64,000 nt of DNA from Trichomonas vaginalis G3 (taxonomy: Eukaryota > Parabasalia > Trichomonadida > Trichomonadidae), in NCBI RefSeq assembly GCF_026262505.1, contig NC_067208.1:11107962-11171961 (forward strand). Direction: 5' to 3'. Position numbers and translations under genes: made by a program. Below the pieces are notes generated by a model. The model was not told the DNA's origin. It did no database searches and saw only the letters and a program-made list of their open reading frames with translations. This document shows, piece after piece, positions 46,059 through 56,515 of the stretch; position 1 is the stretch's first letter; each line of letters opens with the position of its first letter.

Positions 46059-46733
46059 TTATTCGGTATATTCTGAATCTTGAATGTCTTGGAAATTTTC
46101 TTCTTCTTCGCTCTCTGAGGTGAGGATTTCTTCGACTTCTTCTTCGCCATTGGGAGCAACAAATCCTGCGATGAAAACTTTGTATATACCTTCTTGAGGA
46201 GTCTCTATGATGAAAGTCGTATTGTTGAGGAAATGGAACTCGACATCTTGAACAAATTGGCAACTGCTGTGTGTGAATTTTGCAATTGTGAGAGGCTTTC
46301 CTTTAGAGCCATTGGGAAAGCTTGAGATAGTTACTGTTCCTCCATATGGAACTCTGGCAGGAATATCTAAAGCAACAGTTGTTATAACGTGGAAATTGTC
46401 TAAGAATTGAGGCATAGGTTCAATGCAGTATAGTTGTTTTGACTGGTTGTCTTTTGTGTAGAAATATAAATAGAATGACCTTTCACCATGTTCATTCAAT
46501 TCTTCCAAATAATTGTATGAATTTGGATATATACGGACAAATTCAGCAATTTTAACTTCTTGTAAATGCTTCTGCAAGTTCTTTGGAAACAAGTGAATGA
46601 ACTGGTCAATAGCTTGCAACGCTATGAGATTGGCAGTAACGGGTAAATATGAAGCAAACATGTCAACAAGTACGCCAGGGTCTTTGATTTCGTTTTCAAG
46701 AGGCTGAATGGCATCCATGACAGCTTGAAACAT
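46059..46733 (-). CDS. left-end protein of Polinton B with acidic tail (224 aa)
   Basis: A distant homologue of the gene at 19844-20779 in A: shared DPxxLxDxxxxYxP and a following amphipathic helix, then beta strands and an acidic C-terminus (EEEVEEILTSESEEEENF). Their divergence contrasts with the near identity of the rest of the elements, so the left segments come from different lineages. Function unknown. Confidence 0.55.
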   Translation of the reverse strand: MFQAVMDAIQPLENEIKDPGVLVDMFASYLPVTANLIALQAIDQFIHLFPKNLQKHLQEVKIAEFVRIYPNSYNYLEELNEHGERSFYLYFYTKDNQSKQLYCIEPMPQFLDNFHVITTVALDIPARVPYGGTVTISSFPNGSKGKPLTIAKFTHSSCQFVQDVEFHFLNNTTFIIETPQEGIYKVFIAGFVAPNGEEEVEEILTSESEEEENFQDIQDSEYTE

Positions 46734-46763
46734 CTCGTTATAATCTCGATTGTCTTCTGAACC

Positions 46764-47249
46764 TCACTGTTCATTTAACTTATCTAACAATTCTAACCTT
46801 TTCTTTGCGTATTTTCTACGAACTTTCTCTGAAAGAGGAGTGTCGCTATCTTGTGTGTCTTGAATTTGAGACTTAAATTGTTTGCTAAAGGCGAGATATC
46901 GTGTTTGCGACCTAGTGGTCATTGCAGAATGTGTTTCTGTATGTTCGATTGGATGTGTTTCTGTATTTTCGGGTGGTTGTGTTTCTGTATGTTCGATTGG
47001 AGTCTGATTGGTATGAACTTCTTCTGAAAATGCTTCTGTTCCGATAGTTGTTGTTGCCTGACCTGTTGGCTGAGTTGTTTCTTTGTGCAAATGCATATTG
47101 TCCAACAATTTGTTTGCAATTGTATGAGGAAGTTGCTTTGGTATTATAGGAGGTCGTAAGGGTTTTGAGAATGGTGAGACATAAGTTGTAGGAACTTTAA
47201 CTGCAGAGGGAGTCAACGAATTGTTTGCGACACTTGTTCTTCCTTCCAT
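46764..47249 (-). CDS. Thr/Glu/His repeat protein of Polinton B (161 aa)
   Basis: I prefer the internal ATG (MEGRTSVANNSLTPS) because it follows a TCATTTTTC initiator 10 bases upstream and because the longer frame overlaps an inverted-repeat region. The centre holds an EHTETHP-type tandem repeat (IEHTETQPPENTETHPIEHTETH). The C-terminus is charged and helical (VRRKYAKKRLELLDKLN). It is upstream of and on the same strand as the acidic-tail gene, and may belong with it. No family. Confidence 0.45.
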   Translation of the reverse strand: MEGRTSVANNSLTPSAVKVPTTYVSPFSKPLRPPIIPKQLPHTIANKLLDNMHLHKETTQPTGQATTTIGTEAFSEEVHTNQTPIEHTETQPPENTETHPIEHTETHSAMTTRSQTRYLAFSKQFKSQIQDTQDSDTPLSEKVRRKYAKKRLELLDKLNEQ

Positions 47250-47721
47250 TATGAAAAATGAACTGTTTTTTTCGGACCACTCATAGAAAAGTTTAAAATA
47301 AACCGTTTTCGTCAACGGAGACCCCATCTATTTTTTTATTTTATTGAAAAGTCTCCGTTGGAAAAACGGTTTATCTCAAATATTGAATGAACTATAAACG
47401 TTTTTTGTTTTCTATATATACTTTTTTGTCCAACGGTAAAACTTTTTACACAACGGTTTTTGAGAGTCGTCGCCGTTGACTTTTTTGTAGAGCACTCAAA
47501 ATAGTATAACTTTGTCCGGACAAGTAAGGGTCTATCGTCGCTACAGGAAAAGTTACAGGCGTTCCAAGGAAGTATACTTTGAGAAGCCTTTTCTCCCTTA
47601 TAGAATGAGATAGGACGGTTATTTTACAAAACCGACAACACTTTGACCGAGTAGTTTTTTGTGCTGAACAAAAAGTGTCATATAAACATCTGTCAAAAAC
47701 CGCTTTTTAACTTCACTTAAA
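47250..47721. promoter_or_regulatory. divergent control region with CAACGG repeats, Polinton B
   Basis: This noncoding region contains an inverted repeat: AAACCGTTTTCGTCAACGGAG (47300-47320) against its near complement at 47351-47372. Further copies of CAACGG or its complement occur at about 47431, 47452 and 47473. A TCACTTAAA initiator (47712-47720) lies directly before the ATG at 47722. Polinton A lacks this region at its left end. Confidence 0.5.
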
Positions 47722-48933
47722 ATGCCACGTAAGCTACGTAATAATATACGTAAGAGGAAGGGAGCATTGAAACACCCAATAGTAAAACTGACACCACAAC
47801 AACAGTTGCAACAACAAATGATGAATGACCCCACTATGTTGCAACAAATGTCAAGCAACCCTATGCTTTTAAACCGAGTTATTGGTGCACAGAGTGGAGG
47901 TTTAAGAGCGGCACTTTTAGCGAAAATGGCAGGCTATGGTAGAGCTGCAGACGGAACAGCTTATAACCCTCAAAGTCAAATGAATTTGAGTTCACTCAAA
48001 AATCAAATAACAGATGTCAAAAAGTCAAACATAGACATACAGAAACAAATAATGAAAACGAAAAGAAACTAGAATATGACAGACACACAAAGAAACTCAA
48101 TGAGTTAAACGTAGAGAAAAAGAAGAAAGAAGAACAACTGAAAGAACTAAGTACAGAGGAATATGCGAAAAAAGTGTCAGAAAAAGCAGCAGAAGTAGCA
48201 AAAATGGAACAAGATGTTATAAATTTGAAAAACCATACTACTCAATATAAAGTACTGAAAGATGAAGAGATAAAACAAAAAGCCATGAAGACATATATGG
48301 ATAGCGATGAGTATAAAAAAGAAGTTGAAGCAAATGTAAAGGCAGAAAAACTTTTACAGTTGCAAAACCAAACCGTACAGTATGAAAACTTAGCACAAGA
48401 AAGTAAAAATAACGCGCAGCCATGCAAAAGGCAATGAAAAGCGCAGAATATATAAAAGCTAATAATGACTGGTTAGATGCCCAAGCCAACGCTAAAGCAG
48501 CCCAACTTATAGGGTCAATAAGGACAAAAATACAAGCGGATGAAGACAGTTCAAATGAAGCTTTAATGAATGCTGACTTTAAGAATGCCTTCGAAGCTCT
48601 TCATAGTAAGGTGAAACTAGTGAACGACTTCTCATCTGGAAAGAAACTGAAGTCTGAAGGTTTCGACAAAGAGTTAAGAGAAGTAGCACAAAATATGACG
48701 AAAATAACAGATGCAGCAACGTGACAGGCAGTTCAAAGTGCCTATGACGCCGTTAGAGCAGCTGTTGTGGGAAGTCAAGAAAAAGAGTTACAACAGACCA
48801 AAACAGACCTAGTAAATGCTTTCTTAAAAACGAAAAGTCAGGTAGGACATTATGCTGCAGATGGAACATATGTGCCAGCTGGTGGAACTTATATACCACC
48901 AAACCCTCCAAGAGAAGCACCTGCACCAGGACT

Positions 48934-48941
48934 ACCTAAAA
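48934..48941. repeat. hAT target-site duplication, left copy
   Basis: ACCTAAAA occurs immediately before the hAT element and again immediately after it (52416-52423). Polinton A has the same sequence once at the matching place, which is the empty site. Eight-base duplications are the hallmark of hAT transposition. Confidence 0.9.
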
Positions 48942-49149
48942 TATTCATGTGATTTTATCCCAAGCATATGGGGATTCTAAATTTTTGTCCCTATCGTTAT
49001 CCCAATTGAATTTTTTTTGGAATTTAAAATTTTTTTCTGCATGTAAACTTAAATTTTAATTTTTACCACTAAAATGCAATATTTCAACAAATTAATGAGT
49101 AATAATATTTTAATTTATAATAATTATTATAAATCTCCTCAATTTAATG

Positions 49150-49844
49150 TAATTATTGTATTAATTTTTGTTGAAAATATAAAATCTTCAAGTAAATGAT
49201 GTGAATTTAATATTTTTAGAATGTTGTTTAATTGTACTATATTATGCATGTAAAATTTTGTTACAATACATTTTATATGGGATCCCCATTGCCCAATTGA
49301 GAGAAAATGAGTAGGTGCCAAAAGTGCTTACTCTTAAACAACCGTCGGATTTCCGGGTGAAATCGTGACACACTTTCGTCTTTCGTAGGCAGTGGTGGTT
49401 GTTACAAAAGGTAACTTCGAATGTAGCGTGAAATCTGCAAAAAAAATTCTGAAATTTGAATGGAGAACACAAAAATTGAATAGTTTACGTCAATAAAAAA
49501 GAGAAAAATGAAGCCAATGTGTCTCGAACCTAGGACTTAGAGCAGCAATCCCACTGTTTATCCCATTACACTACATGCATCTCTCACCTCAGTGAATGAG
49601 ATCAACTATATGATAACTTTTTCCCCATTATATTCTTGTGGAAAAGTGACAAATAGCAACTTTGACCCTCTCTCGAGAGAAAATTGAGAGGTGGGATTGG
49701 GCTAGCCCAATTCAAAATATCCCAGGTGGAAATAAAAAATTAACAATTCAACATAAAAAAGCATCTTAAATAATAATGATAAAAAAATTTTGTATGAATT
49801 TCAATCAAATTTGTTTTTATTCAACTTAAGAAATCACTTCATTA
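49150..49844. other. left internal noncoding region of the hAT element
   Basis: About 700 bases between the left end and the transposase. It holds a GC-richer palindrome-like stretch (about 49330-49440, with ACAACCGTCGG and GGTGGTTGTT), a minus-strand tRNA-like module (49511-49585), and, at 49834-49839, a TCACTT initiator just before the ATG at 49845. Confidence 0.5.
49505..49585 (-). ncRNA. tRNA-like A/B-box module (outward facing), left side of hAT
   Basis: On the minus strand the sequence has an A-box-like TAGTGTAATGGG and, 43 bases later, a B-box-like GGTTCGAGAC, spacing as in tRNA genes. A T run (CATTTTTCTCTTTTTT) follows, as for RNA polymerase III termination. The acceptor and T stems do not pair convincingly, so it is a degenerate tRNA or tRNA-derived promoter rather than a normal tRNA gene. 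The middle would place TGC (Ala) at the anticodon position if read as a tRNA, with weak stems. Confidence 0.5.
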
Positions 49845-51833
49845 ATGAAAGAAGTCGGGTTCACAACATATCCCGATCTTGAAACGAAACAACATGTTTA
49901 CATGCGATATAAACATGAAGGTAGTCCCAAGTGGTATGTAAAATGCAATGAACTTGTGACACGATCTGATGGCGTAGTTTGCCGGTGTTCAATGCAAGAA
50001 CAAAGGGAGGATCATTATAAAAACTGGCTTAAGACTCATGTTCACACATGTCAGGCCGGAGAAGCATTATCGCAGCAAACATTACTTGACTACTACAATA
50101 AAGGTAAACAGCCAAATGATCCAATGTTGGATTTATCGAATGTATACGATGAAATGACCATTTTTACCGGTAAGTTCAACCTTGCCTTAGACACATTTGC
50201 ATCCCCAGAATTCACGCATGTTGCAAAGATTTTCATTATGTTCACAATATATCAAATGATGAACAAATACAAACAACTTCAGTCAGCTAATATCAATCCG
50301 GAAAAACTTGCTGACAAATTATATAAGCCTATTACACGTGATGAGATCCGAAATAGAATGATTGCTATTGCTAACAGCATACACCTTGCTAAAGTTCTCG
50401 AATTCGCCAAAAAAGCATACACTTGTGTCGCCATCGATGAAGGCAAGACACATGATTACCACAATCTTGATTTTGTCTTAACAAATCCGTTGGAGCAAAT
50501 GAAGCCATACCCAGTAGAGGCGATAGATATGAAGGATGGCCAGACAAGTCAGGATTATAAATCCGCAATAACAGCAGGATTTAACAGAATTGACATTAGG
50601 AAAGTCAAGATAGGTAGTGTGGTAGTTGACGGAGGACCAGCACAGTTAAAATGCTTCAAAGATACTTGGAATGATTCATTCTATCATGACAGAGATCCAA
50701 AATACTACAAGATATTGCTTATTCCCTGTTTGTGTCACAGAATCCACAACAGCTATCAATATATTGCTGGCAAGAACAACCAGTTACAAAGTTTAGTAAA
50801 GGATGTGCACAGAATTGCAGAACTTTGTCGCATTCATGCTGACGATATAGGTGCACAATGTCCACAGCATGTATCCACCAGATGGATATATGACTATAAT
50901 ATATGTGTCTTTATTCTTAAGTACGAAAACAAAATCAAGCAATATATAAATGTAGATCACGATAAAATCGTACAATTGAAAGATTGTTTAGCTGTTCTTA
51001 AAAAGCTAATCTTAGTATTCGAATCGGATAAGGCATTGTTGGCAAATTGTTACATTTGGCTTCGTAAAGCCATATCAGCTCTCAATCTTTTGACATCCAA
51101 TTTGCATAATGCATTCGGATCCATCTTGGCATCTTCATTGGATAGCTATACCTTGGACTCTGACTTTGGTGGGCTATGGTGTTTATTCTCTCTCACGCCG
51201 AGAGGAAGGTTCTACTTCCATAGAAAGTTTGTTAAAAACGAAGAAGTAGAAGATTTGGCCGATCCCTTGAGTTCCTTTCAAAGTGAGCATATTCCTGATA
51301 AAGATCCGGCAGAAGATTTACAGGACATTTACATGGATTCTATTTTTGAGGAAGGTAACACAAACGCTGTAATTGATGTAACAGATGAAGGCACATTTCG
51401 TAGAATTGTCGAATCTGATGATCAACTTAGGCTTACATTGCAAGATGTACGCGAGGATAATCATCAGACTGCCGAAAATGATCTAACAGCAGCTAAAGAT
51501 TACCTCAAGCGCATTTTGGTTCAATTCCGATTGAACGAAAGACAAAAAACGCTTGTACTCTCGTTATATAATACGTTCATCAATAAGGAATCAGACATCT
51601 TTGAGAACGATCTGATGGACGAGGCACAAAATTATGCTTGGGAAGAGATCTCGCATAGAATTGGAGAAAAATCCATCCTTGCGGAAATAGCATTACGCTT
51701 GTTATGTTCATCTCCTTCGGAGGCAACACGTGAACGTAATATCAAAGCACAAAGGTTAATTTTGAACGTTAGGCGGTTAAGATCCAAGAAAAACTTGTTA
51801 AATAGCCGTCATATCTTAATGGCAACTAAATGA
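49845..51833 (+). CDS. hAT transposase (662 aa)
   Basis: The transposase catalyses excision and reinsertion of the element. The N-terminal part has a Cys/His cluster (KWYVKCNELV, CRCSMQEQRED, WLKTHVHTC) that suits a BED-like zinc finger. The catalytic domain shows the first Asp in VAIDEGKTHDYHN (about residue 200), the second in VVVDGGPAQLKCF (about 266), the hAT CxxH motif in IPCLCHRIHN (about 296-305) and the TRW motif in HVSTRWIYDYN (about 344). The C-terminal dimerisation segment LLCSSPSEATRERNIKAQR (about 620-638) matches hATC. The frame is open throughout and follows a TCACTT initiator, so it could be transcribed by the trichomonad host. Codon use resembles host genes more than Polinton genes. 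Confidence 0.93.
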   Translation: MKEVGFTTYPDLETKQHVYMRYKHEGSPKWYVKCNELVTRSDGVVCRCSMQEQREDHYKNWLKTHVHTCQAGEALSQQTLLDYYNKGKQPNDPMLDLSNVYDEMTIFTGKFNLALDTFASPEFTHVAKIFIMFTIYQMMNKYKQLQSANINPEKLADKLYKPITRDEIRNRMIAIANSIHLAKVLEFAKKAYTCVAIDEGKTHDYHNLDFVLTNPLEQMKPYPVEAIDMKDGQTSQDYKSAITAGFNRIDIRKVKIGSVVVDGGPAQLKCFKDTWNDSFYHDRDPKYYKILLIPCLCHRIHNSYQYIAGKNNQLQSLVKDVHRIAELCRIHADDIGAQCPQHVSTRWIYDYNICVFILKYENKIKQYINVDHDKIVQLKDCLAVLKKLILVFESDKALLANCYIWLRKAISALNLLTSNLHNAFGSILASSLDSYTLDSDFGGLWCLFSLTPRGRFYFHRKFVKNEEVEDLADPLSSFQSEHIPDKDPAEDLQDIYMDSIFEEGNTNAVIDVTDEGTFRRIVESDDQLRLTLQDVREDNHQTAENDLTAAKDYLKRILVQFRLNERQKTLVLSLYNTFINKESDIFENDLMDEAQNYAWEEISHRIGEKSILAEIALRLLCSSPSEATRERNIKAQRLILNVRRLRSKKNLLNSRHILMATK

Positions 51834-52104
51834 AATAAACATTTTGTTATTATTTATTTTTCAATATTAAATAGCCATTTTCTTCACAAATATTTCAATG
51901 TGTTTTTACAACAATTTAACATTCAATAATTTATAATGAATCGTTCTCTTTCATTAAACATTAATTAAAACCTCCGGTCATGAATATTTTTTTTGTTATT
52001 ATTATTTTGTAATTTAAAATCTAATAATATATAAGAGTAATATTTATTATTTTATATTTTAATTTGTTATGATAATCTTTATATTTACAATTTATAAAGC
52101 ACCG

Positions 52105-52175
52105 ATCCACAGATAATATAGTTCAGTGGTAAGAGTCATAGTATAAGCCTTAAGTTCCCCAGTTCGACCCCAGGG
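52105..52175 (+). ncRNA. tRNA-like A/B-box module (outward facing), right side of hAT
   Basis: On the plus strand an A box (TAGTTCAGTGGTAAGAG, D-arm pairs GUUC/GAGU with wobble) is followed at tRNA spacing by a B box (AGTTCGACCCC), then T runs (CCTTTTCGTTTTTTTTC). The T stem and acceptor do not fold properly, so this is a tRNA-like Pol III module, not a clear functional tRNA. With the left module, both point out of the transposon. Confidence 0.5.
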
Positions 52176-52225
52176 CCTTTTCGTTTTTTTTCTTTTTAGA
52201 TTTTTTTTCTGAAGTTTATTTTTAA

Positions 52226-52325
52226 GGTTCTCGTTGGCGACCCCCCGTTCACCAAAAAAATTTTTGATTTTTGCTGGCGACCCCCCTTCGCTCGATATTT
52301 TTTTTGTGAACGGGTCGCCAGCAAA
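52226..52325. repeat. hairpin-forming repeats near the right hAT end
   Basis: GTTGGCGACCCCCCGTTCAC (52234-52253) and GCTGGCGACCCCCC (52273-52286) are direct partial repeats. GTGAACGGGTCGCCAGC (about 52306-52322) is their reverse complement. The arms could form a hairpin, plausibly a subterminal transposase-binding or structural site. Confidence 0.6.
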
Positions 52326-52415
52326 AAAAAGATGTCAAAATTTATCCCAAAAATTTTAAAAAAATCGAAGAAAGTGCATCCCAGGGATTATAAAATTTAA
52401 GTTTTCACATCTCTA

Positions 52416-52423
52416 ACCTAAAA
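52416..52423. repeat. hAT target-site duplication, right copy
   Basis: This is the second ACCTAAAA copy, directly after the hAT element. The Polinton sequence resumes here exactly as in Polinton A. Confidence 0.9.
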
Positions 52424-54583
52424 CATTTACATCGTCACATGGACACAGACACAGGCATGCACCAAAACCAACACAACAACCAACAGTTCAAAATCCAGCA
52501 CCACAACAACCAACACAACAACCAACAGTTCAAAACCCTGCACAGCAACCAACAGTTCAAAACCCTGCACCACAACAACAACCAACAGTTCAAAACCCTG
52601 CACAACAACAACCACAAACAGAGCAAGGACATAAAAGAAGTAGAGAAAAAGGAAACCAAGAATTCTTAAAAATGCTTAAGGAAAATTATGGTTACCCAGA
52701 TACTCTTGACTTTAGTGACAGATATAAAGAAGCTATTAGAAAGTTCAAGGAAGGAAATACTGACCCGAACCTATTTAGCTTTATGGTTCAGCATCAAATC
52801 GGATATAATCTCAAACCTGGAAAATACAAGCTCGCAAAGGGATATGATTTAATAGCATATCATCCAAATGACATGGATGAATTTACTCCGAGATATTTGA
52901 TGTCAGAGCTAAATGATAATTCAACTCTCTTCATGAAACGTGTAAAAAATAGAGACGGAACGAAAGAAGAAAGGGTTATGAATGCGGATGACTTAGAAAG
53001 GGAATTCGTTAAAAACGGTCTCGGAATATATGAAATGCCAGCAGATGAGGTACAAGAAACTCAACAGGAAGAAGTTCAGATACAACCAGACATGGAAGAA
53101 ATAGTTCAGCAACAACAGCTAGAAGAGCCTGAAGGAAACGAACAAGTCCCTCCTTTGGAAACTAACTTCACAGAACTAGATGAAGATTTGGAACAGCCGA
53201 AAAATCTTGACCCTCAACAAGAGTATGAGGTGAATATGGAATCTTTCCAAGAGTCTAAGAAAAATTCGGCTGACATAGTAGAAGAATATCGAAAAATGTT
53301 CACCGACATACAAAAGACTCCAACATCAGATGAAAATATTCAGCATAGAATGGAAGAACTGAAAGATAATGTACACAAATACAATAATCCTTTTTACTTA
53401 CGACCATATAACGTTCAATCTTTGGCTGAACTCGTGTGAAAATAAAAGGTTAAATTTCAACAAAACATATAGAAATGAAACATTGTTTAAAGTTCATTCA
53501 GAACCTAACCAATATGGAAACAAACCTACTTTTGTTTCTGCAGACTATGGAACTACAATGAGATGGGGTCATAAAGCTAATCCGGATAGGTGGTTCATAA
53601 ACTTACAACCTCAATTCCAAGAAGTTGTAGACGCAATGGAAGTGAATGGTGAACCAGATATAGCTGGTATTTTCAGCGCGGCTTTAATGCCATTGAAAGA
53701 TATGAAACATGCAGATATTTTGGACCAGTATGAAATGAACATGGCTGAGGGAAATATAACACCTGACGTTCTAGAACATTTATCTCAAAGAACTACACAG
53801 AACCATAGAGATGGTATATTTGGTGAAGAGTTTAGAAAGAGGTTAGGGAGAGAGAAGGAAGAGAACCTATTGTACATGACCTTGCAAACGAAAGTTTGCA
53901 AAATGTCATAAAAACTTACTTGCAGACAATGAACCGAGAAGGGATGAAATTTAAGAAAACTCAAATGGACAGTACCAAATGAAATGTTAGTATTGAAAAA
54001 CATGTTCCATGACAAAATAAAACCAACTACAGAAATAAATGACGCAAGACTGAAACGTTGGGTAAAAGCTTTCCCATTCACAAAAGATATTATTGGTAAC
54101 ATGGAAAGAAAACCAGAATGGCTACAAAAACATATATTTGGAAACGAGCTTATTCCATATGGATAAGCTCTGTTTGAAGAGCTTGAACCGGAAACTCAGG
54201 AAAGAGTCATGCAAACAATAAGCGAAGACTCAAATACAAACTATGACAAAATCTTTCTAGGATATAGGTTACCTGAGATGGGCGACCAGAGCCCAAAGGC
54301 AAAAAGGACATGGGAAATTTACAACATACTAGGTGAACATGAGGCAAAGATGCTACAACTTGAAGCAGAGGGCAAGTTACCAAAAGCGACACCAAAGAAG
54401 AAGAGAAGAGTAGAACAAAGTGAAGTAGTGAAGAAGTAACTTCATCTAGTGAAAGTAGTGGCAATGAAGGAAAAAGAAGAGTTAAAGATTCAGTTAAAAA
54501 CTCAGCCAGGAAGAAAGTAAAGCTTGGTCCGAGTGGGTTCTATATTACACATAAATCCAACTATTCTATATTTTTACCCATAT

Positions 54584-56190
54584 GAAATGTACGCCGCTCA
54601 GAATATAACGCCAACAGTTTTGGATGCCATGAACGGAAATGTTTCCGAATGGATAACGAATGCGACAATGCCATTAGAAGGTCAGAAAAGTTCCTGGAAC
54701 TTACGAATATACAACTGCTGTTTCTTATGGAAATGTAGGTGAGTTTGGAGAAGGTTTTCAACAACAGTAGATATTGCTTGCGACAGGTTTCACATTATTT
54801 CTATTGACAACTCATTCTTATACGTGGAACAAGACATTGAAATAAACCTTCTGCCAAGTTGTCTGACAAGAAAGGTTGCAATGGAATTTTCTATGTCGGA
54901 TACCAATATGCTCCAGAAGTTTTCATGGATATAAGATATATTCTAACTCTGACTTAGTTCAAACAGTAACATGGGCAAACTATGAATGGTTCGCTTGAGA
55001 AACTCAGTACAACCACAAGCTAGAGAACAAACGACCAGTATGCAAATATTGAGAAAATAAGAAGACTTGACCCTAACGTTCCAGGAGTTTATGTTAACCT
55101 TTCTGGACAAACTGCAGCAGCAGTAACCAAAGTAAAACTGAAACTTAGAGTTCCTTTGTCATCTTTCCTCATCTTCAGGTTTTTAAGATACTTGCCAAAC
55201 TGGGCAGAAAAAATTTCTATCGAACTTACTCCAAGCAAAAATAACTTAGTCATTGCACCAACACAAGACCCATTCACTATTACAGACGTAAAGGGAGCAA
55301 ATAAAACATCATTCGCCGAATTTTGCAAAGACAAAGTTGACTTAGACTTTGGTTTCTCAAACTTCAACAATGAAGTAAACTATTATTTCAATGCTGCTGG
55401 AACTGCTTGGACCCAGTTAAGTTCACATGCGAAAATTTGAATGCAAGAGAATAGAAAGCAGACTTGCAGTCTATATGTTGGACCCAGATATTTCAAATGC
55501 TTTAGCTGCCAAATATATTGCAGTTCCACTTATGTTCCCTATACACCAAATATCTGTCAAAGACTTTGCAGGTGAAGTTGGAAACCAAAGTGCTGACCCA
55601 GGTGCAAGAACAGATATTGCTTTAACAACTGCAATGAAACATGCAGATACTATGTTTGTACTGTTCAGACGAACTATAAATGACTATTCTTGTTTCTACA
55701 ACCCTGGTATTAAATATCATATAAACATAGATGGCAAATATTATCCAAGAGAAGAATATTCTACAGTTGAGGATATGAGGTCATACAACTTGACATTAGA
55801 TGCTATGAACTTTAACAACAACTTCACAACAACTATTAACCCTGAAATGCAAAGTTCTATTATGCCATATGTGAAAGTATGGACTCATACAGGAGGTCAA
55901 AAAACTCAATATACAAATGGAGACCGTTCAAACTTTTGGCTTGGCATTCCATTTGCTGACTCAGAAGACTTTATGGTGGTATTTCAACTGTTGGTACTGT
56001 ACAAATACAATATACTGGTGACAGAGACGGTCCAGATGAATTGAGAGCAAAGAAGTTTACAAAACCAATAGCACTCTTCACGGAAGATGCTCTTTTGAAG
56101 ATTCGTTCGATGAAACCTGCTGGAGCTCCTCAGATTGGCATAACGACAGCTTCCATCGAGCAGATTTTGGCAGCAGGTCAGTAAGTTGTT
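54584..56190 (+). pseudogene. major capsid protein block, Polinton B (fossil)
   Basis: This block is homologous to 24247-25852 in A and shows the same double jelly-roll-type segments (FLRYLPNWAEKISIE, LDPDISNALAAKYIAVP, NFWLGIPFADSEDFM). It is broken in many places. Confidence 0.7.
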
Positions 56191-56497
56191 CTTTGACACT
56201 TTTCTCACCATCGTAAATAGTTATGACACCTGTTTTGACATAATATTGTATTATAAACTTTCCTTTAGTAATATCGGTCAGTTTTGAAGTTATATTTTTG
56301 TCTGCTTCAAGAACTTTCACCATTTCAGTTATACCAACTTTCTTTGCTTTATGAAAATATTTAGGTTCAGCAAAGACTGCTATTCTATAACATTTTCCAT
56401 TGTTTGTGTAAAGAACTATTCTGTCAATGAACTTGTATTGTTTGTGTGTGTAAACTTTGTTTTGCTTCAATTCGAAGAGATACTCGAATGCGTCCAT
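56078..56497 (-). CDS. small basic protein antiparallel to the capsid gene, Polinton B (139 aa)
   Basis: Same length and strand as the gene at 25746-26165 in A, with many of the amino-acid changes conservative (for example YKFIDRIVLYTNN against YKYIDRIVIYTNN). It remains open beside much more damaged neighbours. Function unknown. Confidence 0.6.
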   Translation of the reverse strand: MDAFEYLFELKQNKVYTHKQYKFIDRIVLYTNNGKCYRIAVFAEPKYFHKAKKVGITEMVKVLEADKNITSKLTDITKGKFIIQYYVKTGVITIYDGEKSVKEQLTDLLPKSARWKLSLCQSEELQQVSSNESSKEHLP

Positions 56498-56515
56498 ATT
56501 TTTATTCTAAGTAAA

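Larger units (their letters stand above)
48942..52415. mobile_element. hAT-superfamily DNA transposon (3.47 kb)
   Basis: The transposon lies between 8-bp duplications (ACCTAAAA). Short imperfect terminal inverted repeats are TATTCATGTGATTTTATCCC on the left and, reversed, TAGAGATGTGAAAACTT on the right, the TAGAGATG type common in hAT elements. It carries a single intact 662-residue transposase, two tRNA-like modules facing outward, and a hairpin-forming repeat near the right end. It looks whole and recent, as the matching site in Polinton A is empty and the duplications are unchanged. Confidence 0.92.
51834..52415. other. right internal noncoding region of the hAT element
   Basis: AT-rich DNA with a tRNA-like module (about 52105-52175) and a repeat pair at 52226-52325, then the right end TTTCACATCTCTA. 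Confidence 0.5.
47722..54560 (+). pseudogene. large coiled-coil structural gene block, Polinton B, split by hAT (fossil)
   Basis: This block corresponds to 20983-24214 in A but has an additional, very basic N-terminal segment: MPRKLRNNIRKRKGALKHP, then Gln/Met-rich residues (QQQLQQQMMNDPTMLQQM) and a SGGLRAALLAKMAGYG segment. The basic start could bind DNA inside the particle. The coiled coil and PTVQNPA repeats follow, on either side of the hAT insertion, then the same later segments as in A. The block is broken, in addition to the hAT insertion. Confidence 0.6.

Noticed and set aside
49505-49585. Functional tRNA-Ala gene
   Set aside because: A and B boxes and spacing fit, but acceptor and T stems do not pair; kept only as a tRNA-like module.
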